Of a stretch of 64,000 bases of DNA, positions 36,661 to 49,344 are shown piece by piece. The translations under genes were made by a program, and so were the position numbers. Position 1 is the stretch's first letter; every line of letters begins with the position of its first letter. The DNA comes from Talinum fruticosum (lineage: Eukaryota; Streptophyta; Magnoliopsida; Caryophyllales; Talinaceae): assembly GCA_021018815.1 (NCBI GenBank), contig JAITYX010000045.1, positions 3,410,001 to 3,474,000 on the forward strand, written 5' to 3'. The notes under the pieces were generated by a model. That model saw only the letters and a list, made by a program, of their open reading frames with translations. It searched no databases and was not told the DNA's origin.

Positions 36661-38955
36661 GGTTAAACCTTGCTTATCCCCAAGCAAATACAAGACTCAA
36701 ACAAAAACAAAATCAAAAAGAAAATAAAAGGACTTAAGATGAAAAAGAAAAATCTATTTACACACTCTCCTCAGTACGTATCGGTAGAATTTTCTAACAA
36801 CTAAGTTTAACCAATAATTGCTCGAAAGTGATGAAAACCATTAAGCACAAGCAAGAGGGAAGTTTTTGAAAAGATTTCTATGAATCACACGAGTCAAGAT
36901 CAAATCAATCACCCTTAATCTCCAATGATAGCAAGTTGGCACATGTATAAGCACAAGACTAGAAAGATTGAGAGCAAACCTCACTTTAGGGAAGTGAAAA
37001 CACTCCTCTCATGTGTTTGAAAATATATAACAATGAAGGTTCTCTCAATACTCCTACCAAAGAAACAATCTACCATATGCTTGCTAAGAATCTCAACTCT
37101 CCACCACGAGATGCAAATGCAAATGACAATCAATGAGTCTTTTCAAGGGTTGTAACAGGGCTAGGCGGAGACTAGACTGGCTTTCCGAGATAAAGAATGC
37201 AACTGGGGTTAAGGGTATGAGTGGAATTATTTTAGTAATGAGGAGCTAAAAGCCAAACTTGGAGCTAACTCATCATATATCTCATATATACAAAACTACC
37301 CATTCATAAACATTCAAAACAAACCCGGAAAAACCCATTGGAAACCGCCTTAAATCTACACAAGCTAATGCCAAAACACTTTATTCCTTCCTTTTTTTCA
37401 AATTTTAATTTTTTTTTGATTTTTTTCTATCACATTTTATTTATGATTTTTTTCATTTTTTTAATGGCAAAACAAACAAATTTATAATACTAGGCAAGTT
37501 TCCAATTTTCTACCCAAATGAAACTACATAAGTGGAGAAAAGTTCAAGAATGAAATTTCACAACTAATCCCCATCAACCAAACCACAAAATTTACCACAA
37601 TCAACCCACAAGACACTCCAAGCAATGGCTTAAGGGTAGGAGAAATGTATTTGGCCAAGGCTTGTTAATGTAGGTTCAATCAAAAAGAGTGGTCAAAGGC
37701 TAGAAAAGGGCTAAAAGTGGTAATTCATACAAGAAAGGGTGGCTTTTTGGCTCATGTAACTTACAAAATCAACAATTCAATGTCTTTATCACATTGTCAA
37801 TGCAAATACAAATTGCGGTTTTGAAGAGATTCAAAGCAAGTTCTAGAGATTGCAACCAAGATAGAGTCACACATGGAAAACATGAGACTAATAAAAATGA
37901 TTAGTCTTTTAAGGCTTAGGGGTCTCACGGGTTAAGGCTTAACAACCAATCCTAATTTAAGATGTTCCACATGCCAATCTCACATCAAAAGATTGAGAAT
38001 GGTAATCAATCATCTCTATCAAAGTGCATTTCTAAACCAACATTCTTTTACAAACTTTTTTTCAAAAACTTTTATTCACAAATGGGATATACAAGATTAA
38101 ACAAAGTTAAAAGAAAAACTACATAGCCTAAGAATCATCACTGGAGGATTTATTAACTAACTTAAAGTCTAAACTAATTTTTCTTCTTTTTTTAAGATTA
38201 TTTATTTTTTCTGATTTTCTAATGAAAGACATGAAAACTACCTCTACATGCAACCTAAATGCAAGTGCAAAACCTAGAAATTACAAAAAGAAACTAAAAA
38301 CAAAAGACAAATGAAAGAAAACTAAGAATACTAAACTAAAGTAAATGCAACTATATGCAACTATATGGATACAAATGCGGCTATATACATAATTCTTCAT
38401 GCACCACATGAATGCAAAACCTTCCCCCATGCTAGGACAATGCATTGTCCTCAATGCAATTAAGAATCAATGTGATGGAAGGAGAAAGAACAATCACTCT
38501 TCAAGTGCATATAATGGTAACTTTTATGAAAAATGCAAACTACCTAAAAATTTTAAAAAAAAGAAGAAAGAAATCACCTTGAGTTGCCTCCCAAGTAGTG
38601 CTTCTTTAAGGTCATTAGCTAGACCCAGCTCCAATCATCCGTCTCCAAATAGCCTTATCAAGAATTACTCTCTATCGTGGGCGGTCACCATCAAACAGGC
38701 CACCATCACATTTGACCTTCTAGTTGAGGTCCAAATCAAGAGCTCCAATGCATGGAGCATCAACCAAAGCAAGCTTCAACCTATTACACTCATCGAAACA
38801 AACTTCATTAAACACATAGGACATGTCCTTGTCAAACGTTTGGGGAGGAAATTTGTCAACCTCTACCACATTAGCATTGACAAGTTAATGTCCTTCTTGC
38901 AAAGGTTTATCACATACCACAACGTTCAGCAAAAATGAGGGAAACATCATGTTTC
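36661..38955 (-). other. Element G, non-coding 3' region
   Basis: Between the protease and the 3' LTR no RT, RNase H or integrase block is found on either strand. The part next to protease (38955-38600, minus) still resembles the linker that normally leads into RT. The rest is AT-rich with T runs (37390-37460). A long open frame on the plus strand (38399-38938) is antisense to this linker and is probably chance. Confidence 0.5.
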
Positions 38956-39525
38956 TTAAAAATTCAAATTCAGCGTGATGCTCCCCACATCAAAGGTCAA
39001 TTTACCCTCTTTCACATCAATCTTACACCCAGCAGTAGCCAAGAAAGGCCTCCCAAGAATGATTTGGGTACGAGTATCCTCAGCCATATCAAGAATTAGA
39101 AAGTCTACAGGCACGAAGAAATCACCAACTTTGACGACAATGTCCTCTAAAATACCCAAAGGATATTTCACATAACTATCCGCTAATTGAAAAGAAATTG
39201 TGGTGGACCTCAACTTACCTAAGTCCATTTTCTTATATAAAGAATAGGGCATCAAGCCCACACTTGACCCCAAATCACATAAAGCATGATCTATGGACAC
39301 ATTCCCAATCGGGCATGGGATGGAAAAACTACTCGGGTCTTTAAGCTTTTCAAGAAGCTTATTTTGGACTACTACACTACACTCCTCACTCAATGCAAAG
39401 GTCTCATGCTCATTCAATCTCCGCTTTTTGGAGAGGATCTCTTTCAAAAATTTAGCATACAAGGGCATTTGAGTCAAAGTATCAATGAAAGGGATATTCA
39501 TATTGCATTTCTTAAGCATGTCCAA
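38956..39525 (-). pseudogene. Element G retropepsin-like aspartic protease
   Basis: An open frame of 189 codons. It contains the Athila/Tat protease core ALCDLGSSVGLMPYSLYKKM, with the catalytic Asp at residue 84 (codon ending near 39274). A second block, TQIILGRPFLATAGCKIDV (about residues 152-170), ends the fold. The protease cleaves the retroelement polyprotein inside the virus-like particle. Upstream is the gag C-terminal part and downstream there is no polymerase. The stretch is intact, but no longer part of a full gag-pol frame. Family assignment is confident; activity is unknown. Confidence 0.88.
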
Positions 39526-39657
39526 AAATTCCCAAATTGCATATAAAGCTTAGCCTTAGTTATTCTTTGTTTGAATGGTAAAGGCGGAGTGTAAATTCTT
39601 TAGGGAGTTTTTGTTCGGTCATTAGGAGTCTCCTTCTCATTGTGCACACTACATCAA

Positions 39658-41080
39658 CTAAGGACTCTTTGGGGGTGTAGACACCTCCTCATTCACAACA
39701 TCATTCACATTTTTCATATCAATGACCACATGCTCACTCCTTTCACCCTTAGGCCCCGCCAATTGTGTCCCACTCCTTAAAGTTATGGCATTGCGAGTGT
39801 TCCCTAGGGTAGGCACCGGTTGGCTAGGAAGCTTACCCAGAGAGCTAGATGAAGAGCTTGCTTGGCTAGCAATTTGAGTTTCAAGAATCTTATTGTGAGT
39901 GGCTAAGATTTCAACTTTAGAAGCCAATTACTTGATAATCTCATCTTGCTTTTGTTAAGCCAAAAGCATGCTTTTCGTCATGACCTCCAAGTTAGACTTT
40001 TAGGGCACTTGAGGTTTGATAGGTCTTTGGAATCCAGGGGTGGGTGGTCTTTGGACTTGTTATGGACCCATAAGATTGTTGTTCCGATAGGAAAAATTAG
40101 GGTGATACCTCAATCTCGGGTTATAGAAATTTGAGATGGGGTCAAAGTTTGGCCTAGGGTTCGGTTGCCAATAAAATTGGCTTGGTCGGTTGGTCCATTG
40201 CTAGCCATACCCACAGGACAAACAAAGTCTCATGCTCATAAGAATTGTAAGAAGCACATGAAAGGGGAGGGGCAACATTCATATTTAGACGGTCCACTTG
40301 TTTGAGTTATAGCATCTATCTTAGCAGAAAGCACGAAACTACATCAACATCAAGCTTACCTCCTGTTCTCTTAGAACGGGGCTTGGACCATTGAAAGCTG
40401 TTTAGCGCCATCTCGCTCAATCAAGGTGTGGAGCTCATCTACGGACTTGCCGATGATATTTCCTCCCGCCACCGCAAGAATGGTGGCTCTCGAGGGATCA
40501 TCAACCCCATTGTAGAAAGCTTGAATGGGGACCCATGGCTCAAATTCATGTTATGGGCATTACCGAAGGAGATCCTTGAACCTCTCCCAAGCTTCATATA
40601 ACGTCTCATCGGGCTCTTGGATGAAGGTGGAAATCGGTTCCTCAAACTGGTCAACTTGCTTGGTGGGAAGTATTTTGCCAAGAAGGCACTCACAAGTTGA
40701 TCAAATGTGTTGATGGAGTTCGCCGAAAGATAATCTAGCCATACCCATGCACTTCCTTCAAGCAAGAATGGAAACAATCGCAGCTTGATTGCATCCGATG
40801 AAGGCCCGTTTGCCTTGAAAGTGTCATATGCTTGGCGAAAAATGCGAAGTCACCGGTTGGGGTCTTCCTTGGGACGGCCATGGAAAGAAGTTGCCCGCAC
40901 TAAGTTGATAAGAGAGTTCTTCAACTCAAAGTCATTGGCCGATATACTCGACACATTGATGGATGTCTGGGGATTAGTGTCATTGGATGTCACATATTGC
41001 CCAAAAGTTCTTCTTTATTCATCGGCCATCTTGGGCTTTTCCTTGGAATTTTCTTCTTGCTTCTTCCTAGCATTCTCTAC
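39658..41080 (-). pseudogene. gag: Element G gag
   Basis: Minus-strand blocks in order: FHGRPKEDPNR and AYDTFKANGPSSDAIKLRLF (about 40900-40780), then FPFLLEGSAWVWLDYLSANSINTFDQL (40777-40680), the conserved retrotransposon gag core, then FLAKYFPPSKLTSLRNRF. A C-terminal coiled stretch (KVEILATHNKILETQI, from 39918) is followed by NAITLRSGTQL, as in Athila gag. Stops and frameshifts separate the blocks. The protein would form the particle shell. Confidence 0.8.
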
Positions 41081-41272
41081 CCTTTGCTTCTTTCATCTAG
41101 AGTGGAAGGTTCACTCGATTTCAAGATCAAACTCAAACAATTGAGCTTTTTGCATGCATGGAGAAAATACCTAGCAAGAACAAAAACAAAACTACCAACG
41201 CAATCAAAACAGAAAAAGAAAATAAACGCTTAGTTAATTTGAGAGTATTCGTCTAATGGCTACAAAAAATAG

Positions 41273-41291
41273 AGTCCCCGTAACAGCGCCA
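41273..41291 (-). other. Primer binding site of element G (tRNA-Asp type)
   Basis: The minus strand reads TGGCGCTGTTACGGGGACT, starting 6 bp after the LTR end. This is close to TGGCGCCGTTGCCGGGGA, the Athila primer site complementary to Asp tRNA. It shows that the right LTR is the 5' one. Confidence 0.8.
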
Positions 41292-41297
41292 AAAGCT

Positions 41298-42927
41298 TGA
41301 TAAGCGGCAAGCGCACGGTATATAAGTTATAGCTAGTCAAGGTCGATCCCACAAAGACTCGATTTAGCAACGCACTAAACTAGCCCTCCACTAAATTGCT
41401 AAGCAAATTAGATTTTTGGAGTTGGTTCTTTCTAATATAATTCTAACTATTAAAATTAAGAAAATTAATCTAGCCTTAAATGAATGGGTAAAAACATCTA
41501 GGGATTTGCTTTCCTAACGATGAGTTTGATTATTTAAACATAATTTGTGTAATCATTGTTTCAAGTAAATCAAGGATCGATAATCACAAAATTCTACCGC
41601 TCTTTCGATGCTTAATATAATTGCTCTAATTAACCTATCAAACAACTTTCATATTTCTTTTAATTTAATTAAAGTTAAAGATTTCAAATTATCAAAGTGA
41701 TCCTCTAATTTACTATTCTTTACTCAAATTTCATAAATTAGGTAGAAAGGTTGATTGTCGATTATTATATTTCACTTTTCAAGTACATGATAGATTAATC
41801 TCTAAACACAAGTATTCTAGGCCTTCAAAACATGATAAACACAACCTTCGTTGATCAAAATCAGAATTCAAGCACAAATCATGGAAAACTAATCAAACTT
41901 CATTGTTTCGGATTACAAATCCCTAGAAAAACTAAACTACTCACACATGATTATTGAAAGCCTAAATAGAATCCAATACATGGAAATCAAACCTCGGATA
42001 GCAAGAATCAAACAAGTAGAGGATAGACTTGAAGAACTCCACTTGAATTTCTCAACTTCGAATTGAATCCCGCAATTGCTTCAGTCTCCTTCTTCGGCCT
42101 CAAAATTCGGTTTGATATGGATAAAGAAAGAAGGAAAAATGGTGATGGATGAGCATGGAGGATGAATGGCAAATAGGTGTAGGAATGGATGCTCGAAATT
42201 AACTTAAATAAGCCATCAAAAAGCAATAAAGAACCGAAACCGTCAACATCGAATCGTCCCGGCAAAATTTACCTCCAACACGGGTCGTGTCCTCCGACAC
42301 GGGCTGCCCGTGTTGGTCGCTGCACATCAAAACTGGTCGAAAATGCTGAAAACGGGCCATGTCCACTAACACAGAGCTACCTGTTCTCGATGCAAAAGCT
42401 CTATAATCTCCAACACGGGTCGTTTCGAGTAGACATGGGTTGTTTGTTGCTTGGAAGGCATGTGTCAAATTGATTCGATCATAACTTTCTCGTTCGATGT
42501 CCAAATGATGCGATTCTTGATTTGCCTGGATAGCTCATTTAGTCTAGTTTCTAATTCTTTCATCATTATGCTTGGTTCATAAGTTTGGGAAAAACATGAT
42601 TCATAGAGTAAAGAAGTGTCGATTACCGCACCCTTTTTACTTTCCAGTTCATATCTTTTCAATTCTTCAATAGAATTGAGCTTATAATATGTCATCAAAA
42701 AGTTCTTTCAATAAAGAAGTTAGAAACATAGACTCGCAATAGCTTTCGACCTAAAATATGACTAAAAATAAGGTCTAAATCATTAGGAAGTCATGAAACA
42801 GCACCAAAAACGCAAAACCCAAGTGTAAAGTATACATGGGGCATAAAGTATACATAAATATGAATATAACTCCCCAAAAATGACAAGTAACCTCTTGTGA
42901 AATCTAATGCAAAAATTGCACTTATCA
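41298..42927 (-). repeat. 5' LTR of element G
   Basis: 1630 bp, bounded (plus strand) by TGATAAGCGGCAAG and GCACTTATCA, so its ends form the perfect inverted repeat TGATAAG/CTTATCA. The partner LTR is at 35023. Confidence 0.9.
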
Positions 42928-43372
42928 CACTCGCTGAAGAGAACGATAAGTACAAAAACATTTTGAAGGCAATGAACACACCGATGTGTGCAATTGATGC
43001 GCTTTAATACAACATTGTATCTACTTGCGACACAGCCAAAGAAGTTTGGGATACACATGTTACTACATATGAAGGTATCAACCAAGTGAAGCAAGCCAAG
43101 ATAAGTTTGTATCTCGCACAAGTATGAAATGTTCAAGATGGAGGCTTATAAGAACATCACTCCGATGTACATTCGCTTCACTAAGATTGTCAAAAATCTT
43201 AAATCTCTTGGAAGAAATATGACTCATGAAGAGGTTGTAAGATAGATTCTGAGGGTCCGCAATAGAAGATGGGGTCCCAAGGTGACAACAATCGAGGAAG
43301 CTAAGGATCTCTCTCAGCTGAAGCCATATGAGCTTATTGGGAGGAGAAGGAATCCCACCTTAATGAGTATGA
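42928..43372 (+). pseudogene. gag: Element D gag, central part (UBN2-like)
   Basis: This continues D's gag after element G. It has STCDTAKEVWDTHVTTYEGIN (from about 43019), then a KISLYLAQ block, RFTKIVKNLKSLG, and WGPKVTTIEEAKDLSQLKPYELIG (43270-43340). This is the gag domain (UBN2) of copia elements. Stops (for example TAA in the first block) and frameshifts are present. The zinc knuckle has been lost. Confidence 0.8.
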
Positions 43373-44160
43373 CTAGAGCTAAGTTTTTGTTATTTGTTGT
43401 GTTCTCGAACCTTCCTTCTACCTGTCTACCTTTGTTCTTGACTCTACCCTCGGTGAAGATGCTCAACAATGGAGTTTGAAGCTTGAACTAAATGAGATTG
43501 AAGAAGATGAAGTCTCCTTAGTTTTATCCCACCTTCTATCTTGCTCACTTATTTGGAGCTGTTGGGTTTTGCATGAGAAAATGAGCACGGATTCAACATT
43601 ACATTTGAATTGTGTATTAGATTTGGAAGGGTTTCAATGATTATTTTGAGTATTGAGTAGAGCAGTTGAGTGTATCGATTTAAAAGAGGAGTGGTGTTGC
43701 AATGATGGTTAGGGCGTGGTGTAAAGAGATGGAGTGCAGAAGATTTGGAGGAGAGTAATCATTGTGAAGCATAGAGACTTGGAGCTAGGGGCTAAAGATG
43801 TAGGGTGAAGTAGGCAAAGAAGGGTGGAGGACGCAATCATATTTTTGGCCTAAATGTTGAGGTTTTGGGAAGGAAGGAGGAGGTTTTGGATGTTTAGACC
43901 TTAAGATGATAATCATGCTTTAAGATTTCTTTATCCCAAGTAGATAGCAAGCCAAATAAATATTTTCTAAGCTTGCTTCTATTATTATTTTCAACTAAAT
44001 TGATCCATAAACTAGTAAACATGTTCATAAATATATATGTATACTAACTAGCATAATATATGAATTTTTTGACAACCAATTATCAAATTAAGTTACTTAG
44101 TGAATAAATCACATATATAATCAAATATTTTTTTCTTAATAGTTATTTTAGTTCCGGTGT
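43373..44160. other. Unassigned sequence between D and a Tat LTR
   Basis: Past the gag homology a few short plus-strand frames remain, rich in Glu/Leu, but I recognise no domain. The last 200 bp are AT-rich. No polypurine tract precedes the Tat LTR. Confidence 0.35.
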
Positions 44161-45904
44161 TGTAGACACCTAAAGAGTGTCATCCCTTTTGTCTTTTATT
44201 TATTTGTTAGCCCAGTGATGAAATCCCAATCTCGTTTGAGAACTCGGATCAAAATCGGAGTCCGATAGGCTTGACGAAAGCTAGTAAACCATAAAGAACC
44301 CATTAGCACCACAAAAATCAGCTTTCTTGGCCCACAAACCCATTTTCTTTCAGCCGGACTAAGCCCGGTCGGGCTCCCAACCAGGAAACCCAAACCCGCA
44401 CCAAAAATAAAACCTACCAAAAATAAAAACTTGTCAAAAACATAATGTTTCCAAAATGGAAATATGCCATGGCTAGCAACGGACTTCTCCCTAATGTTCA
44501 AAAATGCAATGTTTCACTTTTTCAACACAATGACCAAGCGAGACACGGAACCCGATGCATCCGTGCGACACCGTATGAGGTCGGCGCCACATTTTCAGTA
44601 TCATTTCGTGAAAACGTTGTGTTTGGTCCCAACGTCCAATTGAGACACGAAAGCGAACCGCACCAAATGATACCGTACAAGGCCGGCATCGCGCTTCAAG
44701 GCTATTTCGCCAAAGAGCTACGTTTTGCTCCGGAGATCACCGAAACACGAAAAATCAAATTCCTAGTGTCTCGATGCCGGCGGCGACCTTCTTGGCATGC
44801 TCCATGGGATTCACTGGTTCAAGAGGATTTTATCCAGCTTTTTCCTTTACTCTCGCCGGAATATCTAGCCCCGATTCAGTAATTTTCCAACAGCTAAACT
44901 ACTTCTTTAGGTCATTTTATGACCTAGTTTTTCTCCTATAAGTAGAGGGCCTATTCTCATTGTACCAATGACCATTCCTATGCCACATGCTCGCTGAAAT
45001 TTAGGTAAGAGCTACTCGAATGTTGCATCGGTATTCCGATCTCTTGGCTCTTTTTCAACTAACCATTACTCGCCAAGCATCTCATCATTCTCCTATGCTA
45101 ATCTACCTCAACAAATTCCACAAATAGCCTATTTCAATCTTGTTCATCCACCGTCGCACTTTCACATCCAGTTTGTGATTCAAGATCAGCGAGTGCGACA
45201 ACCTCGAGATCACTAGATCCGTTTACAATACTTTACGGCTTTATTTATTTTGTTATTTTACTATTTTTCGTATTGTGGAGTAAGATGTAATCGCTTTTAA
45301 TTCCTCCCCGTCCGTTGTAATTTTATTTCTTATGCTTTTCTTTTCACTTTCCTTTATTTATTACTTTCCTATCTCGCTATTTATCCCTTGCTTTGGATGG
45401 CTTGGTTGATATAATTTTTCTCACTTCATATGTTGTGTGCTTGTTTGAAACGCATTTTTCATTCACAACTCAAATTAGTACGATCTTCGTTGATGTGCGG
45501 AATGGAAGGGCTTATCCCTACATTTCGTAGCTTCGCCCCGAACTCCGGATTCTTAATTCTAGACCGATGGAGTCAATTTTAAACCTCTTTCAAGCTTAGT
45601 TTTCTCATACTAAGATTGGAAGAGTAATGTTTTTAGTTTTGTTAGTTTTTATTCTTAAAACCGACTGGCGACTCTCTTTTTCCATTTTATTTCTCTTTAA
45701 TCGCATCTCGACATTTCTTATTTAAAATGGACAAAATTGTTTTATTTTTTGACAACCAAGGCGGCGAACCGAGACCGATCGGACTCGATCTATGGCCGGA
45801 CGCCGGACACGAGTCACCGCGGCTCACGCCAACGCCGACTAGTGGCTAAGCTTGGCTTTGGTCTAAGCCAGTGTTATCCACTGTTTTAGCCCAAAAGCCT
45901 TACG
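44161..45904 (+). repeat. Tat-lineage LTR (solo or 5' LTR)
   Basis: About 1744 bp. It starts TGTAGACACCTAAAGAGTGTC and ends AAAGCCTTACG (last A mutated), matching the Tat LTR at 11066-12736. No polypurine tract precedes it, so it is a 5' LTR or a solo LTR rather than a 3' LTR. Its right flank is hidden because copia element B begins 3 bp later. Its TATA box is at 44937-44945. Confidence 0.8.
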
Positions 45905-45907
45905 GCA

Positions 45908-47464
45908 TGAAGGTTTGCTCGAGGAGAGGCTAAGTCACCCTAGAGGGGGTGAATAGGGTGATGATGAAACTTGCTTGAATTTTAAAATAGATATGACTCT
46001 AAGGACAAGTGAGAGTCAAAGGTGAACTCGGAAAATGAGCTAACTCGGAATTCGAGAGAAGATTGAAGAAACAAATTAAACAGAATTCGAAACTATCCGA
46101 GTCTAGAATGGACTCGGAAAAGTAATAACTCGTAAAGTACGTAGAAACCCTCCTGGGGAGAAAACCACGGACCGTGCTAATCCAAGCATGAAGTCAATCC
46201 ACTATTTTGAGTCCACAAAATACAGTAGATCGACTCAACCCCGAGTTGCTCCCTTAGACAACTCCTCACAAGTTTTCCTAGACTCGAAATTCCTTTATCT
46301 CGATCTAGTATTTCCTAGCTGAGATAACCCTTACAGACTAGGGACAACCGAGCTGAGTTAACCCTTACATCTCGATCAAGGGACCTTACTTAGAGAGTAA
46401 GAAAGATAGTGTTTGTAATCGAGTACAAGACCTTACAACTCGAAATATAATGAATTACAGAATTGGAGTTGTAAGTAGAAGATTGAGAATGAATACAATG
46501 GCTTTTTATCAAGTATGTGTATTAACAATAGATTCGGCAATCTTCAAGTCTTGAAAGTTGGCTTCTATTTATAGATGACCAAGCAGCTTAGCCGTTGTGT
46601 CCATGTTCGACTAGAAGTCCTTTATGACCGTTGTGTAGGATTTTCTAAGTCACTCGTAAAATATCCATTGAAATATGAGCGTTAAACAATGGCTCTTGAC
46701 TCCCTTGGAAGTGCCTAAAACCACCGGCGGCGTCTTCAAAAGTAATGTGGAAACCACCGTTGAGCTTAGTGTTGCTGATTTCCATTTCGGAAACAGTACA
46801 ACCCCGACACGATGTTTGAGGCTAGGTCGAGGTGGAAAAAGTCTTGTCTCGCTGGTGATTTGACGTTTTGAAGCCGGTTACTTTTGTATTTTAAATTTAG
46901 AATAGCCTCGCTTAAATCACTTACAAAAGTAAATCAATTTGGTTCTCAAAGTATAAAATACTTTGGTCTAAGATTAGACACGGATAATGATGTAAATAAG
47001 ATAATTAAGTTACTAATTATCCGGGTCGGAAAAGGAATGGAATTTTCCGAGTCTAATATCCATGATACTCAAAATTCCATCCGAGTCAGTCTAACAGAGA
47101 ATCAAGTTAACTAAAGAATATCGGAGGAAATAAACTTGATCTAGACCGAGCATGAATTCAAACTAAGATACCAGAGTTAGAGCGCGTAAAAGATAGTGTT
47201 TAAATTATGCGATACTTTCTTAGTGTTGAGTGACTCAGAACCGAGTGAAACATGATGAGAGCATATATGCTTTTTGAGTCATACAGAGTCATGTGTAAAT
47301 GCATGAGATAATTTCTATAATACTTAGAGAAAATACCATATCACTTCGAAAAGTTTCTAAGACACATGGAATGACTTGGAATCAAAACTTTATAAGTGAG
47401 AAAGTCTTATACCCGATTCCCTTGATAGAACTCAGAGAGGTGAGATGTAAAGTCCGAGTCTTCA
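45908..47464 (-). repeat. 3' LTR of element B
   Basis: 1557 bp, from TGAAGGTTTGCTCGAGG to GAGTCTTCA. The polypurine tract immediately to its right proves it is the 3' LTR. It has a TATA box TATAAATAG on the minus strand at 46565-46573. It is similar to, but clearly diverged from, the LTRs of element A. Confidence 0.9.
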
Positions 47465-47480
47465 ATCTCTCCCTTTTTAT
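47465..47480 (-). other. Polypurine tract of element B
   Basis: The minus strand reads ATAAAAAGGGAGAGAT right before the 3' LTR. The equivalent site of element A at 50880 is nearly the same. Confidence 0.75.
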
Positions 47481-47817
47481 GAAAGGCATTCCATACTTAG
47501 ACGTAAACGTTTTTAGTGATATCGATCTGTTTTTGCATATTTGTACAGTAAAATAAGAACATGTCTGAAGTATCGTAACATGAAGCAATAAAATAGATAC
47601 TCAGCAATTATCGATGAAAAGCATATAAGATGGAAATTCAGAAATTCTTGCATTTAACATTGTACTCAGAGAGTTGGAACAAAATGCATAATTTCATTGA
47701 ATTGAAAGATATGTACAGAGTGAGAGAGAGAAACTCCCCTAGACAAGACAACAAATTTTCTAATTATTCTCCCCTTGCCTTTCAAAGAAAAAAAAAGGTA
47801 AATAAAAGATGAAGAAA

Positions 47818-49344
47818 TTAAGAGGGGGATGGGTTTGTCCGAGTGGAAGAAGAAGGACGAGCGGAGCGCCGACGCCGATAGGATCTTGACGATGTGCTTG
47901 AGCGCGGCGGAGGGAGGACGGGGATCTCTGGCATAGGCTCGGCTCCGAGTGGCTGACCCGGAACGAGGGGATCCAGAGGTTCTTCCTCTTGTAACTCTGG
48001 CAGCTGGAGGGGATCGCTCGAGCTAACCCGCCGCTGATTGTCCTTGTGCAGCAAGGTCTTCGACCCACTCGGACCGCTGTCCGAGCCGAGCACTTCCAGG
48101 TGAGCTTTAGAAGCACTTATACCCTCAGCTGTTACTCCTTGTTCTTCCTTTTGTTCCTCCCCTGGCCGAGAGGAGCTGCCTCAGCCGCAGGCTCCTCGGC
48201 TTCGCTTCTTCTTGATCTTCTTCTTCCTCCTCGCCTCTATCCGAGGAGGTCTTGGCCGAGCTCGAGGACTCTTCGGATGTGTCCGAGTCGCCTTGGTCCC
48301 GAGCTGCCTTGGACCGTCTCTCCTGGAGGAGCTCTATTAGCTCCCTCTACTCCTTCACCAGTGGCCTTCATCTCAATGAGCAGGTTCTCGCTACTCTAAG
48401 ATTTGAGACTAGGTAGTTTTCTCGGTTTATGGTTATAGACCGATAGACAGCTTTAAATGACCGGAGTATGTCCTTGAATTCCAAGGACACAGAGCTGATT
48501 TTGTCGATGAAGGCGGAGGACAAAATGGAAGTAAAAGACTTAGAAGCACTTGAGGTGGAAGCACCACCAGGTGGGGCAGGAAGAGAAAGGGGGCATCTTT
48601 CCGAGTCTGAAAGGGCCTCAGCTTTGAGCTATGTACCCATATACCAGGTTCGGTTTCCTGGTACCCGTACCCCGTAAGCTCCTTTTTGCCGACAACAACG
48701 GCAACCTCGAAACAACGTTTGGATCCGAGGGAAGAGGAACTTTGAATTGTTTGAACACAAGGGTAAGAAGAGCACCGAAAGGAAGAGGGGTGTTCTTCTT
48801 GTTTTGGAGTTGAGCTGGCACAACTGCCATTTGCTCAATGATGGAGGGAAAGAGTTCTAATTCATAGCCCTCGAGAATATCAAAGAGAGCTTTGAGGTGT
48901 TTAGAGTTGGGATTCTCTTTGCTGGAGTGTTAAGAGAAGAAGGTTCTCATCAGCAAGAAGCACGTAAGACATGCTTCGACCTCGACTGAGTCACGGAAAA
49001 ATTTTTGCGTGACCCGGGGAACTCTTTGGCATACTTTTCAAAGAAGTCGTCAGCGACCTCAGTGAAAGGAATTGGATTGCTGTTCAAGAAGAGAGAAGAG
49101 ACCTTGAACAGAAGATGGAGAAGAGAGGTGTTAATGCGAACCGTGATGTTCTTAACCCCGGAGGTTAGAACACCTTCGTAGCTAGTGAGATGAGTGTAAA
49201 ACTCATATACGAGTTCGGGGTATATGAACTCGCTGAAATAAAGAAAATTATACACCCCCGTTGATTGGATGTGAGGCAACCACGAAAATTTGGTGGTTGG
49301 GAAGAACTTATCATCCAGATGCAAGATGCTCGGGTGACAATAGG
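47818..49344 (-). pseudogene. Element B extra 3' gene (putative plant transposon protein domain)
   Basis: A gene downstream of pol, in the position where SIRE elements carry an env-like frame. The part at 49324-48950 (124 codons) includes YPELVYEFYTHLTSYEGVLTSG, which resembles the 'putative plant transposon protein' domain (segment ELVxxFYxNL...). The C-terminal part is Pro/Ser-rich with an Arg-rich patch (48093-47818). The first 31 codons lie at 58721-58627, separated by the insertion of element A. No signal peptide or clear membrane segment is visible, so an envelope role is not supported. Function unknown. Frameshifts, several at CCG/CAG-type sites, break the frame. Confidence 0.6.

Larger units (their letters stand above)
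35023..42927 (-). mobile_element. Athila-like gypsy element G (gag-protease only)
   Basis: A 7905-bp minus-strand LTR element inserted in the gag of D. Its two LTRs (41298-42927 at its 5' side, 35023-36649 at its 3' side) share the end TGATAAG...CTTATCA. The primer binding site, polypurine tract, gag and protease are all recognisable and correctly ordered. There is no reverse transcriptase, RNase H or integrase; protease is followed by about 2.3 kb of non-coding sequence. It is therefore a non-autonomous derivative. The flanks CACCG (35018-35022) and CACTC (42928-42932) look like a decayed target duplication. D's gag reads on across it. Confidence 0.85.
29623..43372 (+). mobile_element. Copia element D: 5' LTR, PBS and split gag
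   Basis: A plus-strand SIRE-like copia element starts with a 5' LTR (29623-30634 and 34455-34745) interrupted by a CACTA transposon (30635-34451). The primer binding site follows at 34748. Gag starts at 34805, is broken by the Athila-like element G (35023-42927), and continues to about 43370. Protease, integrase and RT are absent from the window, so D is truncated after gag. Its TATA box is at 30419-30427. Confidence 0.8.

Noticed and set aside
38399..38938. 179-codon plus-strand frame in element G
   Set aside because: Antisense to the region after the Athila-type protease; composition gives a chance open frame and no domain is seen.
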